Of a stretch of 64,000 nt of DNA, positions 54,401 through 64,000 are shown piece by piece; the first letter of the stretch is position 1; each line of letters starts with the position of its first letter. The stretch is from Argopecten irradians. Its lineage: Eukaryota > Mollusca > Bivalvia > Pectinida > Pectinidae. The position numbers and the translations under genes were made by a program. The stretch is taken from the NCBI RefSeq assembly GCF_041381155.1, contig NC_091142.1, positions 25,736,963 to 25,800,962 on the forward strand, in the 5' to 3' direction. The notes beneath the pieces were generated by a model that did not search any database, was not told where the DNA came from, and saw only the letters and a list, made by a program, of their open reading frames with translations.

Positions 54401-57400
54401 ACGATCGATCACTTAACATAATTTTCTATAATAGGCCAAAATAACCCCATATCTCGCTACATGCTCCTTTGAACTAACTGTATGTATTCATCTGGAATCC
54501 TTCACATTAAATACTTGCATTACTGCGCGAAATACTTGGCAAACATACGTTTTTATCAAAATTTTCAGACGATGGTGACCTGTGTTATGAAAGGTTGAAT
54601 GAACCTTTACACACCAGAGGTCACTAAAATATCCCCTAGATTGTCCTATTTAGAGGGATGCTATCGATTTTAGATTATTTTCAAATAAACTTAAACCTAC
54701 GTACCCCACGAAGGACCAGTGGTGTGGACAGGTTTGTCTCTCTCACGACTCACCATTTATTTAACACTTGTTAGTTATGTTTATATTATATGTTTGGTTT
54801 GTAATCTAGTGCTAATTATTTATCCTGTATACGCATTCCACACCCAAAACAAGATTCCTGTGATGAACGCCTAACGGGAACAGTGATGTCTATCAGTACA
54901 GGGAACATTAAACGTGTTGTATGTTCACGTGGATGAGAACACGGAAATGATCATCAGAGTATACTGTAAATCAACTCTCTTCCGCGGCAACTTAATTTCG
55001 CGATTTCCATTTAAAATCAGGTATGTATAGATAAAAGATGCTCCAACGCCGACAAATGGTATTTTTCTATATTTCTACATCAAAACCAGGAGCTAACGAT
55101 TTAGTATTTGTATTCAGTTACAAAAGTTTCTTACTTTACACAATTATTACCATTGAAAAGTTTGAGATTCTAATTTTACTTCAAGATAAAAGTATCAAAA
55201 ATTAATGGTTTTCCGAAAATAATCTGTGGCCCCAGATATCCTAAAGGGAATGAGGTACTGATTGCGCATGTACCAAAACCAAAATATTTTTGTTTATATA
55301 TTATTTTTGTGTTAATTAGACATATAATATAAATTTAAACACCAATTTATGCTTAAATAATGGGTATCTTTTATGCTATGTCGACGATGGCCCATCTTTA
55401 ACAGTCGTGAATGCAAAAACTTGAATGAAAAGTCTTTTAGATATGGTGTAGATATCAATACATGGAGATAAACTTACACGAATTTACTCTGGTCGCGAAA
55501 TTCCCGAAAGTAAATAGCACACAAAAGAAAACAAAATTTCTTTCATACCTCGATGAAATTAATAATGGTGACATCAATCCTTAAATGAATGTGCACGGAT
55601 GTTAACACTGTGATTTTTACTTGCATGATAAAAACTAAGTACTATAATTGTAAAGGATGTAGATGTGACAATGATAGCGTTGATAATAATTAGAATGATA
55701 CACACATGCGTAAATGGGTGTGTGATGGAAAGTGACTATGTATACATAGTTGTATGTGTATTTATATTGCGAATAGCTGAAAAAATATATATCATCGCAA
55801 GAGGAAGATTTGTTTGTTTGTTTGTTTGTTTGATTAATTAGAGGAAGAATATAACGACCAAAGGAAGTAGTAACTCAAAGTTAAAAAATTAACTCAAATA
55901 TTCAAATTACCTATATTGACGGTTTTCCACATATATCCAATATAGTTATAGTGATCAAAGGTGTCTTCCGTGCATTGTATTAGATATTTTGTTCATTTAA
56001 ACATATTTTATTGTCACGACAAAAGGATCAGGCAAAAGGTATTACAACTTATAAAACCTTCAATGTAGATACCTAGACATTAAAATAACATAAGATACAA
56101 AATTTACAATTTTTTTTATAAAATCAAAATATTTTGCTGGCCTTTATAAATTGATGCACGTGTCTAAAAATACTTTGGTTTATATGATCAGCATATAGCT
56201 CGCTGCCACATCGTAAAACATTCAAATCTTCATCAACATCCAGGTTTCTTAAATAATCTAAAAAAATAATTCTGCCATTCTCAAACTTATTACATTGGAA
56301 GAAAAAATGATAGGCACACTTATGACCACAGATACAATTCGGACTGTTGGCGAGGTTTACATGAAATAAATAGAAATTTCACTGGCAACATCTATGGATG
56401 TCTTACCTATGTATGTACAATATTTGTATTTCTGTTTCTGTATTTCTGATAAATTTTTTTGTGGTGTTTTTCCCTTTTTCAAATAGTGTTTATCACCAAA
56501 GATAAAAAAAAGAAGAAAATAATCTCTCTCTATCGATAGTAAAACCCACATGCCGACTAGTGAGCAGCTGAATGTTAAACAGACCACATTAGCCAACCCA
56601 CATTTTCTACCTACACTGATCACACGTGATATCCGACATGTTTAGTGATATAAACACACTAGTCCCCGTGATAATTGTGGTCTGGAAGTCATTCACTCTA
56701 AACTGATTGATAACATCTGCATTATAATTATATAATACGGACATGTTGATAAGGTTTGTAAATAGGAAAATGACCCCACTTCAATATTTTAAAGTAGGAG
56801 GGCGATAGAACAGCATGGACTAGACTGATGTGAGTAAAACAATACAGTAAATTGACATATTTTGTCGATCTATTTATCATACATATTTATTTTTTTGCAT
56901 ATTGAATATTGCATATCTACCCTTGTTTTTTGTATGGATTGTAACGTCATGCATTTGTGAGTGTAACTCAAAAAATAACGACGATGTCACAATTGAAACC
57001 TACCTACCTACAAATTCAAGGGCAGACAACTCTGTTAGGTGCAGGGACGACAAATGTAAACCTTGTTAACTCGAACTCACAAACCTCTAAACTCCTGTTT
57101 AAATCGAAGCGATTTGGTGATCAGGACCCAACTATTTGCCATATCTACACTGGCAAAATGTCTTCAGGTAGGTTCAGGTCAATTTCAAACAATTTTTAGG
57201 CGAGATTTTGCAAGTCATCTAACCTGTGTTATATATTTCAATTAAATACTCGGATAACTAGAGGATTTTCCATCGACTTAACGAAGTTTTATTGTGTTAC
57301 AAAAACATAAGAGGAATATGTCTCCAGAGGATGTACAGGAAAAGATGATATCACTTACAATAATAAGTGTATTTCGTCATACACATAAAATACACATATT

Positions 57401-57672
57401 ATGGGAACCGTGATGGAGAGATGCTAATTACGACGTTATAACCATGATTACTTAATACATATATTGGTCATGAACGTGTTTTAATGTAGATTGTTCAGTA
57501 CAGTTATTAATGAGAGCTGTAGGAGATTAAACTAATAAGGAAGTGTTACCTCTTTTCTATCCTTGATTGATGACGTCAGAGTCGGTGGTCCTTTGGGAGC
57601 CTTAAACTTTGGCTGGACTCGGTCATGGTCCATCAGTGCCTGCATGGTCAGTTGTTTCTCTGCTGCCGCCAT
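47928..57672 (-). CDS. Tctex-1 domain dynein light chain-like protein B
   Basis: Read from 57672 down. Exon 1 (57550-57672) is MAAAEKQLTMQALMDHDR... to DRKE. A possible small exon lies at 52885-52926, and the last exon at 47928-48458 gives a protein of about 231 aa. The last ~115 residues are a Tctex-1 fold: ENTYRLEP, FKYRAMFVKNLTTDLSNVIN, KALGFPRYKFVCNVLI, VASRCVWNPSTDNFASYTY and the terminal YVYGVYFE. This is closer to the TCTEX1D/DYNLT consensus than gene A. The role is probably as a dynein light chain or adaptor, by family knowledge. All known junction phases are 0. The two Tctex genes converge; they are distant paralogues, not a recent duplicate. Confidence 0.85.
50400..50465. repeat. 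33-bp exact tandem duplication
   Basis: Two exact copies of a 33-mer starting GTTACAGTAGTGTGTTTTAT. The open frames over it are not supported as genes. Confidence 0.95.
50879..51104. mobile_element. MITE family E, copy 1
   Basis: The left end TACTGTACAGTTAAGTTTCG and the right end AGGCAAGTTTACAGTAATG are inverted, with several TTTCGCGA / TCGCGAAT words inside in both directions. Lies in an intron of Tctex gene B. Confidence 0.75.
51190..51480 (-). mobile_element. SINE family S1, diverged and internally deleted
   Basis: The left part shows a worn tail (GTTGGTTGGTTGATGG, AACAGC, TTTAAGGACGGCC). The right part matches the other end (GTTAGGAAGAAG, AAAGATCAAATCCC, GGAGGCAGCA, TTCTAACGCCTT). The middle, with the tRNA-like part, is missing. 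The open frames here are shadows. Confidence 0.7.
51500..52884. other. Intron of Tctex gene B; diverged duplicate segment
   Basis: About 51810-52035 resembles about 49735-49960: ACCACGTGCGATAAAGTTC against ACTACGTGCGGTAAAGTTC, and ATCTGAATACTGACAA against ATGTGAATACTGACAA. Both lie in the gene. They may be two old copies of one dispersed repeat. Nothing else recognised. Confidence 0.45.
52885..52926 (-). CDS. Tctex gene B tentative 14-codon exon
   Basis: TDCIDSEIDNANNT followed by the donor GTAGGT, joining in phase 0 to DGEERR of the last exon. Phase 0 with exon 1 needs the acceptor CGAAG at 52927-52928. Two upstream AGs (exon from 52934 or 52942) would give the wrong phase unless a further exon exists. 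Hydrophilic and acidic, like its flanks. Confidence 0.45.
53407..53648 (-). mobile_element. SINE family S1, 5'-truncated copy
   Basis: Tail half only: (TTTG)n, GATTAATTAAGGTCCTATTA, to CACCAAGCAACACACTCCGA. Matches 12786-13020, then stops. Typical 5' truncation of a retroposon. Confidence 0.9.
53700..54950. other. Intron of Tctex gene B, nothing recognised
   Basis: AT-rich. CGTCCGTCGTACGTCCGTCA near 53778 is a small CG-rich island like the start region of the 14467 element. No exon seen. Confidence 0.45.
54957..55500. mobile_element. MITE family E copy split by MITE family A
   Basis: TATACTGTAAATCAACTC with TTAATTTCGCGATTTCC on the left, and TAAACTTACACGAATTTACT with GGTCGCGAAATTCCCGAAAG on the right, resemble the two halves of 50879-51104. 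A family A MITE (55031-55401) sits between them. Confidence 0.55.
55031..55401. mobile_element. MITE family A, copy 6 (diverged)
   Basis: Starts AAAGATGCTCCAACGCCGAC and ends GACGATGGCCCATCTTTAA. Interior AGTTACAAAAGTTTCTTACT and GATTGCGCATGTACCAAA match family A. Same orientation as 18641. Confidence 0.88.
55809..55839 (-). mobile_element. 31-bp SINE tail insertion with 9-bp target duplication
   Basis: Only (TTTG)5 and ATTAATT of the S1 tail, flanked by identical AGAGGAAGA at 55800-55808 and 55840-55848. An extreme 5' truncation of a retroposon. Confidence 0.8.
55900..57540. other. Intron of Tctex gene B
   Basis: Mostly AT-rich with no exon seen. About 56985-57050 shares ATGTCACAATTGAAACCTAC, then GGGCAGACAACTCTGTTAGG, with MITE family D (35762-35909), so a worn copy lies there. 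The short open frames on + at 56957-57245 fall in it. Confidence 0.5.
57550..57672 (-). CDS. Tctex gene B first exon
   Basis: ATG in CATCAGCATGG context, 41 codons ending GATAGAAAAGAG, then the donor GTAACA. Higher GC than its surroundings. The Pro/Lys-rich segment (QPKFKAPKGPPTLTSSIKD) fits a disordered N-terminus as in gene A. It is linked to the last exon by strand, phase and family style only. Confidence 0.7.
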
Positions 57673-57910
57673 GCTGATGTGGATTCACAAGTTACCTTAA
57701 ACAATGAAACACAATGATGAAAATCAATATGGAAAGTATGGAACAAGTTGTGTGGGAAGTGATCAATCAATATGAGTCCATCAAAAGTTACTAAAAGCAA
57801 TAAAATACAACAATGGAATTTTATATTGAAATTATAGAACAAGTTGGAAAGGAAACGATATGGTTTCATCCAAAGAATGAAATAGAATTATAAAACTTAA
57901 TATAAAAAAA

Positions 57911-58420
57911 TAAGGGACGAGTTAACTTTTTGAGATCGGTATGGGAAAAGGTTACCAAAAGCTAAACTTAACATGGAAAATAAGGGACGAGTTAACTTTT
58001 TGAGATCGGTATGGGAAAAGGTTACCAAAAGCTAAACTTAACATGGAAAATAAGGGACGAGTTAACTTTTTTTGAGATCGGTATGGGAAAAGGTTACCAA
58101 AAGCTAAACTTAACATGGAAAATAAGGGACGAGTTAACTTTTTTTGAGATCGGTATGGGAAAAGGTTACCAAAAGCTAAACTTAACATGGAAAATAAGGG
58201 ACGAGTTAACTTTTTTTGAGATCGGTATGGGAAAAGGTTACCAAAAGCTAAACTTAACATGGAAAATAAGGGACGAGTTAACTTTTTGAGATCGGTATGG
58301 GAAAAGGTTACCAAAAGCTAAACTTAACATGGAAAATAAGGGACGAGTTAACTTTTTGAGATCGGTATGGGAAAAGGTTACCAAAAGCTAAACTTAACAT
58401 GGAAAATAAGGGACGAGTTT
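57911..58420. repeat. 70/72-bp minisatellite x 7, upstream of Tctex gene B
   Basis: Seven nearly identical units start at 57911, 57981, 58051, 58123, 58195, 58267 and 58337, with a partial at 58407. Lengths are 70, 70, 72, 72, 72, 70 and 70; the 72-bp form has two extra T in the T run before GAGATCGG. Units begin TAAGGGACGAGTTAAC and end TTAACATGGAAAA. Worn units lie at about 57780-57905 and 58480-58600. Long open frames on both strands here come from the repeat and are not genes. Begins 239 bp upstream of the gene B start codon. Confidence 0.97.
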
Positions 58421-58822
58421 CGTTTATGGGACACGGCATAAAACAGTAAGCAACACAGGAATACAGTTATGAAACTTAGTATTGAAATCAGGCAGAAGTT
58501 TACTTTTTGTGAAAAGGTATGGAAAAAGGTTAGTTAAAGCAATGAAATTCAAAAATGAAACTTAATATTGAAGTTATGGGACGAGAGTACTTTCTTTCGA
58601 AACCGGTAAAGTTTGGTAATGTATAAAATATCATAAGCGTTATAGATACGTCGATTTCAGAATGCAACCATAAACTGTTGCAGTCATTGGATTCGTATCT
58701 GCGTGTGCCTTGAAAGCATTCCAAATGGTTGGTTATAAGTGGACAAAATATTTATATAGATTCAAACGCCTAGTGATTGAACATTAATACCGCTATTACG
58801 TTTAAACACTATAGAGATGACT

Positions 58823-59371
58823 AGCCCTGCCACCAGACTCGGACATTATGACAGATAGATGTCTGGTGTAGGGTCAGAGCGTAGTGCTATATCAAAAGAT
58901 GTAATTCATCGACACCGTTTGGTATCGGACCAGGTCATTTCCGATTGAGACTTCTTAAAAAACATAACCACCGAGAAGCGTCACTTAACTTTATCTTTTC
59001 AAGAAATAAATAATTTATCTACCCATAGCAATCCGTTTTATCATGCATGCACGTTATATTATGTCAATACAGTAGTTTCCTTTACGCAACTAAAAATCTT
59101 CCTCCTCGTCGTCGCCATTTTCTCATAGTATGCAAATCGCCTCTTATCTTGACGGATCGCTATATTTGGGTAGATAAATTATTCATTTGTTAAAAAGACC
59201 AAGGTTAGAGGGCTTCTCGGAGGTCAGCTGAATTGGAAATGACCTGATCCGATACCAAACGGTGTCGGCGAGTTCCACTTTTTGATATAGCGCTGCGCTC
59301 TGGCTCACACCAGACATTTAGCTGTCAAAATGTCCAAGTCTGGTGTAAGGGGCCAGAGTATCTCGGACTAG
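58823..59371. mobile_element. 0.55-kb foldback element with ~200-bp inverted arms
   Basis: The left arm (about 58823-59035) and the right arm (about 59160-59371) are inverted copies. Shared words include CACCGTTTGGTATCGGA, AGGTCATTTCC, CTATATCAAAA and AATAATTTATCTACCC. Each arm also has its own inner inverted pair (CACCAGAC ... GTCTGGTG). No coding sequence. Confidence 0.9.
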
Positions 59372-60196
59372 GAAATGACATGCGAAATACTGTGCAAAGT
59401 AAATACTGTCAACTTGCAACAGTCCATAGCAAATAAAAAATACACTACTTATCGATGTGTTTTGAAGCCTTGGAGCTCTGTGCTACGTAGTCGGTCATCT
59501 GTTACTCATAATGAATTACAAGGACATCCATAAAAACACGGATTTTTAGTTCTAAGTTTTGCAGTCATACTCAGTCATAATTCATGGTCACATAACCAAT
59601 TAAGAATTTTCTTTCTGTCGACACAAATGACACTTATTCTGGGATCGACGTTCATTTGTTTTATATAATTACCCATTGAAAATAGCTTTAGAAGACTTTC
59701 TTACCGGACAGACTATGTGTAAATGGCATGTGAAGTGGAATTCCAGGAAGAATCCATGACAGGCCACTTCACCCTATCATTTTGGTATCTCGAAACACTC
59801 GTTTTTAATGACCAAAAATAAAGCCGACGACGTTTTAAACATTCGCCAACTTCCTTAGAAACGATGATCAATATTTAGAGGTCATCTGCAAACCATTAGA
59901 ATAAAAAACATTCATAACAATACCAACATAACAAGCTTGCCATATCCTGTTTTGTTTTGATGAAACTATAAGCGATAACGATACGGTTTGTTAAAGTTGA
60001 AGGAAGCTGTTTACATATTTCTAGATACTTTGACAAAGATGAGTTTTATTGCTTAGTAACGTATCTAAATTCAGAAAACAAATATTAACATAACACGTCT
60101 TATTAAGTTTTTTCTCCAAAATCTCTACATCCTTAAACCAACAGATGGATATTCGATCTTTGTCCTAGATCTAAATGTCTCTTAGTGTAAATTCCT

Positions 60197-60314
60197 AGAG
60201 CAAGTTTTACTAAAGGCCATATAAACGTATACGTGGACGTCAATGTAGAAGTAGACGTAACTTCCGACATTACATTTACGTCTACGACCTTCACTAAAAC
60301 TCGCTCCTGTACGA
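60197..60314. repeat. Small foldback repeat
   Basis: AGAGCAAGTTTTACTAAAGG and CCTTCACTAAAACTCGCTCC are inverted, followed inward by GACGTCAATGTAGAAG / TTACATTTACGTCTACG-like bases. The open frame on the - strand is not a gene. Confidence 0.65.
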
Positions 60315-60319
60315 TTCTC

Positions 60320-61375
60320 CGTTTATTCCCTACCTCGGGAGAATGTGTATTTGTATTTGACAAAACATAGGAGTTATAGCAAACAAATATGACATGTAAC
60401 AACGCTTCAGGTTCAATTTGTCACTTACGTTGTATGATAAATGACCGGTTATAAATATCTAATATTGACATACCAGCACTTCGAACTGTCAAAGTAGTAT
60501 CAAGTAATAGAGTCAAGACCAAGCATAAGTAAACATTTTACCGACCTAGATTTTCTACATCTGACCGTATGTCCTGGAGACTGTAAATCACCGCATGATG
60601 ATCGAATGTAAAGATCGAAGAATAGAAAATCTTATTCGAACTGATTTTTCTTTTTCTTTTCTTTATGTATACGTTATTGGAACATCACAAACAACTACCC
60701 TTAAAGTAATTGTTGTTGAAAAGAGCCATGTATGTTTAAGAGCCAAATTCCATTTCGTATAAAATAAATGTGATAAAATATTCGGAATATCGAGTACAAA
60801 CTGTCGTCACTCTTTAAAGTTAATTTAAGCGTCCCTGATAAATGCTTTCTCTGTATACTTGTCAAATCCAGTTTAACTCTGGTTTAAATACCTTTAAATC
60901 GTGTCCATGAACATATAGGTATATTACAATTCTGCCTTCATATAAACACCTATTTATTTTAATACAACAATGATATATATAAGTGAAACCAACTTCGTTA
61001 AAGGTCTTTACATTCTTCGATTTCAATATTGTTGTCGGAATTTTATAATGAGAATGGTATTTACTTTTACTATCAATCTCGTGTCACCTTTCATGTTGTC
61101 AAGGTTATCAATATGACTGTATAGACGTGGATATAAATAGGTTTACAACACAATGACTGCTAAAACCCAAACACTCCGTCACAAAAACTTTTAAACCAGA
61201 TTTTTCACTTCTATATAAAAGAAAACAAGAATACTTGTTTACGTGTTCGATTGAACTCAGGCGTCGAAATTGAAATTATTTTTAGTGGAATACCTTGTTT
61301 ATATTCAAGCAATCTGTTTGGTTGATTAACAAGCTTTAAGATGGTTTGAAATTCGAATGATTTCATAAAGTACAT
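60320..61375. other. Intergenic stretch, no gene seen
   Basis: AT-rich, no recognised repeat or coding pattern. Confidence 0.5.
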
Positions 61376-61561
61376 CTGGGTCCAGTTCACAAACACTCCA
61401 TAAAATAAGGAATACCTTAACTTAAAATTATCCATAGGAAAGCATTACGGATTTTTAGGAAGGCTCCTTAACTTCAGACTTTATTTTGTAATGTTATTCT
61501 ATGGAGAAATTTAAGTGAAGAAATTCCTTGAAGTTAAGTAATTTCATGAAACTGGGTCCTG
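61376..61561. mobile_element. Foldback MITE, 0.19 kb
   Basis: Left GGGTCCAGTTCACAAAC, AAGGAATACCTTAACTTAAA and TCCATAGGAAAGCATTAC; right GTAATGTTATTCTATGGAGA, GAAATTCCTTGAAG and ATGAAACTGGGTCC. These are inverted copies with scattered mismatches over most of their length. Confidence 0.75.
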
Positions 61562-61881
61562 TATTTTCATACAGGATACCGCAGTGATAAGTTCGTAGAC
61601 TAAAATGACGACATATAGACAATATAATTAGCAAATTTGTTAAATCTTAAAACTCTTGGTGTGAAAGGTGCTGAAATATATATATGATTGCCGATAACAT
61701 ATGTAAATTCACGATAGATAAGCGGATTGATTTCACATATATTCATAATTGATCTATTTGACTGGATACACCATCTTGTCAACATAAAATAAATTTAATT
61801 ATTGCCTTACTGTCGTATTGTCGTATACCATAACCAGATTATTATACTAAGCGTCATTAAGTCTGCCTGAAGGTCTCCATA

Positions 61882-62640
61882 ATGACATGCCGAGAATGTT
61901 TAGATACTAGAATTGAAACTAATGATGAGTGGTCAATCAACATTAAAAATGAACTAGCAAAAATTGGATTAGCATACCTCTGTAATGATAGATACGTTGA
62001 CTGTTATACATTTAATATTATTGAGAATAGAATTAATGAGGTATATAGACAAGAGGTTATCAAGAATGTAAGTAATACAACACGAGGTACAGTGTATACT
62101 GTATAAACATTTAAATGATAATTTTTGTTTACAAATTTTATTTAACAAAGCCTATTGGCACTGTATATAAAAATGTTTAACCAAAATAAGAATTTCGGCA
62201 CACTATCTGAATATTGAAAAGGGTAGAAAACAAAATATCCCACGAGAGAATAGATTATGTACATGTTGTGATTTGAATGAACTTGAAGATGAATATCACT
62301 TTCTATTACAAAGTCCATTTTATGTTGATTTACGCCAAAAGTATATTAAGAAATATTATTACAGAAGACAAGTGTTTTTAAATTAGTTAAATTATTAAGC
62401 GTTAACAACATTAAAGAATTACAAAATACTGGTAATTTATTCATTTTGCTTTTAAGAAAAGGTCAGAAAAGTTAAAAAAGTTGAGACATTTGGCTGGAAA
62501 TTTAATATCTTTAATATATAAATCACTCTACATCTCTTTTGTTATATCAATTGTATATATTACATGATGTAATTTGTATTTATGGACCGTAAGGTCCACG
62601 GAATAAAATGAATTGAATGAATGACAAGACAACGGTAAAG
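61882..62640 (+). pseudogene. LINE 3' end with zinc-knuckle C-terminus
   Basis: 5'-truncated LINE. The frame from 61882 (MTCRECLDTRIETNDEWS...) ends at 62106. After frameshifts a CDLNELEDEYHFLLQ block followed by SPFYVDLRQKYIKKYYYR (about 62260-62370) shows the C-x-x-C ... H ... remnant of the Zn-binding C-terminus found after RT in invertebrate LINEs; the last Cys is now Ser. The 3' end is GGAATAAAATGAATTGAATG near 62600-62640. A different copy from the 1.1-4.7 kb LINE. Confidence 0.75.
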
Positions 62641-63220
62641 AAAAATTGGGTATAACTTTAAAACTTCTAAATGTTCATATACCATTCAGCTGAAGGAATA
62701 CCACATGGGCTTCGGTATGTGGAAGCTCGTACGACTTAAATCATTTCAAATGACTCATTGATGAAATCACCTTTTAGATTTACAGTTATACGCATTTCAA
62801 ATTTCAAAATTTTATTGAATAACCAATCAAAACATCGCCTATATCGGTTATCTATAAAGACATTTACTAGTACATGGGTTTCATTTAATATCATACTGAT
62901 GAGCTATAGTTTGGCAGTTTGAAGTGGGAAAAAAGTGCTTTCTAAAAGGAATTTGATGAACGGCATTTAATAGCCTAATAACCCTAAAAACTGATTTATA
63001 AACTGAATATAAATGGAAAATTAATGGTATTTATTTCATTAATGTTGATTAAGTGCTAGATATGACTCTGTGAATATTTTATCATTCTTGTTTTTGTGAA
63101 ATATGATCATACATATAAATGAATAAAACCTTTATTTTCTTCGTTTGAAAAGGATTTCGCGTTTCATAATGAAATTAAATGGGATATCATAATATATTTA
63201 ATTCACCAAACGGTTATAAT
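62641..63220. other. Intergenic stretch, no gene seen
   Basis: AT-rich without recognised pattern. Confidence 0.5.
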
Positions 63221-63229
63221 ACCTTCGAT

Positions 63230-63546
63230 CATCCTCGATACTCCAGGGGTTCCGATCACTTTCGATCTCTACACCCCTGGACTATCTCATAGTAAAACTG
63301 GAGGCAACAGAATAGAACAGGTAATTTAGTCATTTGATGTACATCAAAAGAGCCGTATAACGGTACACTGTGGTTGACTCTGTGGCTTTGATGTTAGGCG
63401 TCGCTCTCTCTGTAGTCTTCAAAGGAAATCTTTGCTAGCCTGTGATTGGTCAAATGTTTTCCGCTGAGCTGCCTTCAATTTCACTATGAGATAGTCCAGG
63501 GGTGTAGAGATCGTAAGTGATCGGAAGCCCTGGAGTATCGAGGATG
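63230..63546. mobile_element. MITE family B, intact copy with 9-bp target duplication
   Basis: Perfect 15-bp ends CATCCTCGATACTCC / GGAGTATCGAGGATG. The inverted arms run on imperfectly for about 70 bp (AGGGG, CGATCACTT, GATCTCTACACCCCTGGACT). Flanked by identical ACCTTCGAT at 63221-63229 and 63547-63555. The 9-bp duplication again fits a Mutator-like or Merlin-like transposase. The best reference copy for the family. Confidence 0.95.
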
Positions 63547-63555
63547 ACCTTCGAT

Positions 63556-64000
63556 ATGCCCACACAAATTTTATTTCAACTCAAATCACGAAGTATCCTT
63601 AATTTTAACAAAGGTTAAATACACTACAACCATTTCCTAAAGCATTCGGTAATGATAACACAAATGATAGACATAGTAGCATATCGAAGATAAACATTCT
63701 AGTATATACTTTATATTTATAATGTATCCGAACAAAGGAGCAAACGCTAACGGAAGAAGCTTCTTTAATTAGTCTTTCACGTTTCGTTATTAACACATTA
63801 TTCACAGATTAGTATGCATAAATTAGATACTATCCTAAGATGGTACGTCTTATTCCATTTCAACGAGATTTTACGTGATTTGAGTATACTGGGTTGCTCT
63901 GGCTTGATTTTATCAACAAATATGTTAATAATCTTTTATAGTTTTTTAGTAATTATTTCATATTTTTTATTTTCCATTTTGATTTTTTGTGTGTTTGTGA
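63556..64000. other. Window end, nothing recognised
   Basis: AT-rich. One short - strand frame with a hydrophobic end (LLCLSFVLSLPNALG) but no family pattern. Confidence 0.5.

Noticed and set aside
57952-58314. Long open frames on both strands with a repeated ~24-residue peptide
   Set aside because: They follow from the 72-bp period (a multiple of 3) of a minisatellite. They end where 70-bp units begin, and a mirrored frame on the other strand is equally open.
57911-58420. CRISPR-like array
   Set aside because: The whole 70/72-bp unit repeats with no unique spacers, and the window is animal DNA.

Overview
This is a eukaryotic (animal) nuclear window. Genes are broken by GT-AG introns, coding density is very low, and much of the AT-rich space is filled by small DNA transposons (MITEs), tRNA-derived SINEs, LINE fragments and minisatellites. 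The SINE with a (TTTG)n tail and the mix of other repeats look molluscan, most likely a bivalve and perhaps a scallop. That attribution is inference from general knowledge of bivalve repeats; the families present do not prove it.

Four multi-exon protein genes can be supported. (1) A short-chain dehydrogenase/reductase of the C-factor/sniffer type, + strand, five exons at 7047-12052; the exon phases fit exactly and give 249 aa. (2) A Tctex-1 domain dynein light chain-like gene, + strand. A 4-codon first exon (MASQ, present twice because of a tandem duplication, 18611 and 20220) splices in phase to a large exon at 25765-26619. (3) A divergent seven-transmembrane receptor, + strand, two exons at 31975-35316, 563 aa, with a 267-residue Ser/Arg-rich tail. 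(4) A second Tctex-1 domain gene, - strand, 57672 to 47928, with a last exon, a first exon and a tentative 14-codon middle exon. The two Tctex-1 genes point toward each other with the receptor between them.

Layout: 1-4.7 kb holds a microsatellite, a MITE and a decayed APE/RT-type LINE. 4.7-7.0 kb is intergenic with a 120-bp MITE carrying a 9-bp target duplication. 7.0-12.1 kb is the SDR gene, with MITEs in its introns. 12.8-17.4 kb is repeat-rich (full-length SINE with 12-bp target duplication, ~160-bp tandem array interrupted by a TIR element, 375-bp tandem pair). 17.6-20.85 kb is a 1.6-kb tandem duplication containing the first exon of Tctex gene A. 20.8-25.6 kb is a 4.8-kb TIR-bounded element in intron 1 of that gene. 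26.6-31.9 kb is intergenic with SINE and MITE copies. 32-35.3 kb is the receptor. 35.3-47.4 kb is gene-poor. 47.4-57.7 kb is Tctex gene B; its 3' flank carries decayed tandem copies of its own last coding segment. 57.9-64 kb holds a 70/72-bp minisatellite, a 0.55-kb foldback element, a LINE 3' end and an intact MITE.

The most unusual observations are the duplicated first exon whose breakpoint lies inside a transposon end, the tandem array made from the C-terminal coding end of Tctex gene B, and several small mobile elements whose target duplications can be read directly. No operon, CRISPR array, rRNA gene or intact tRNA gene was seen. The genes show no evident joint pathway, apart from the two Tctex-1 paralogues, which are probably dynein/cilium related.
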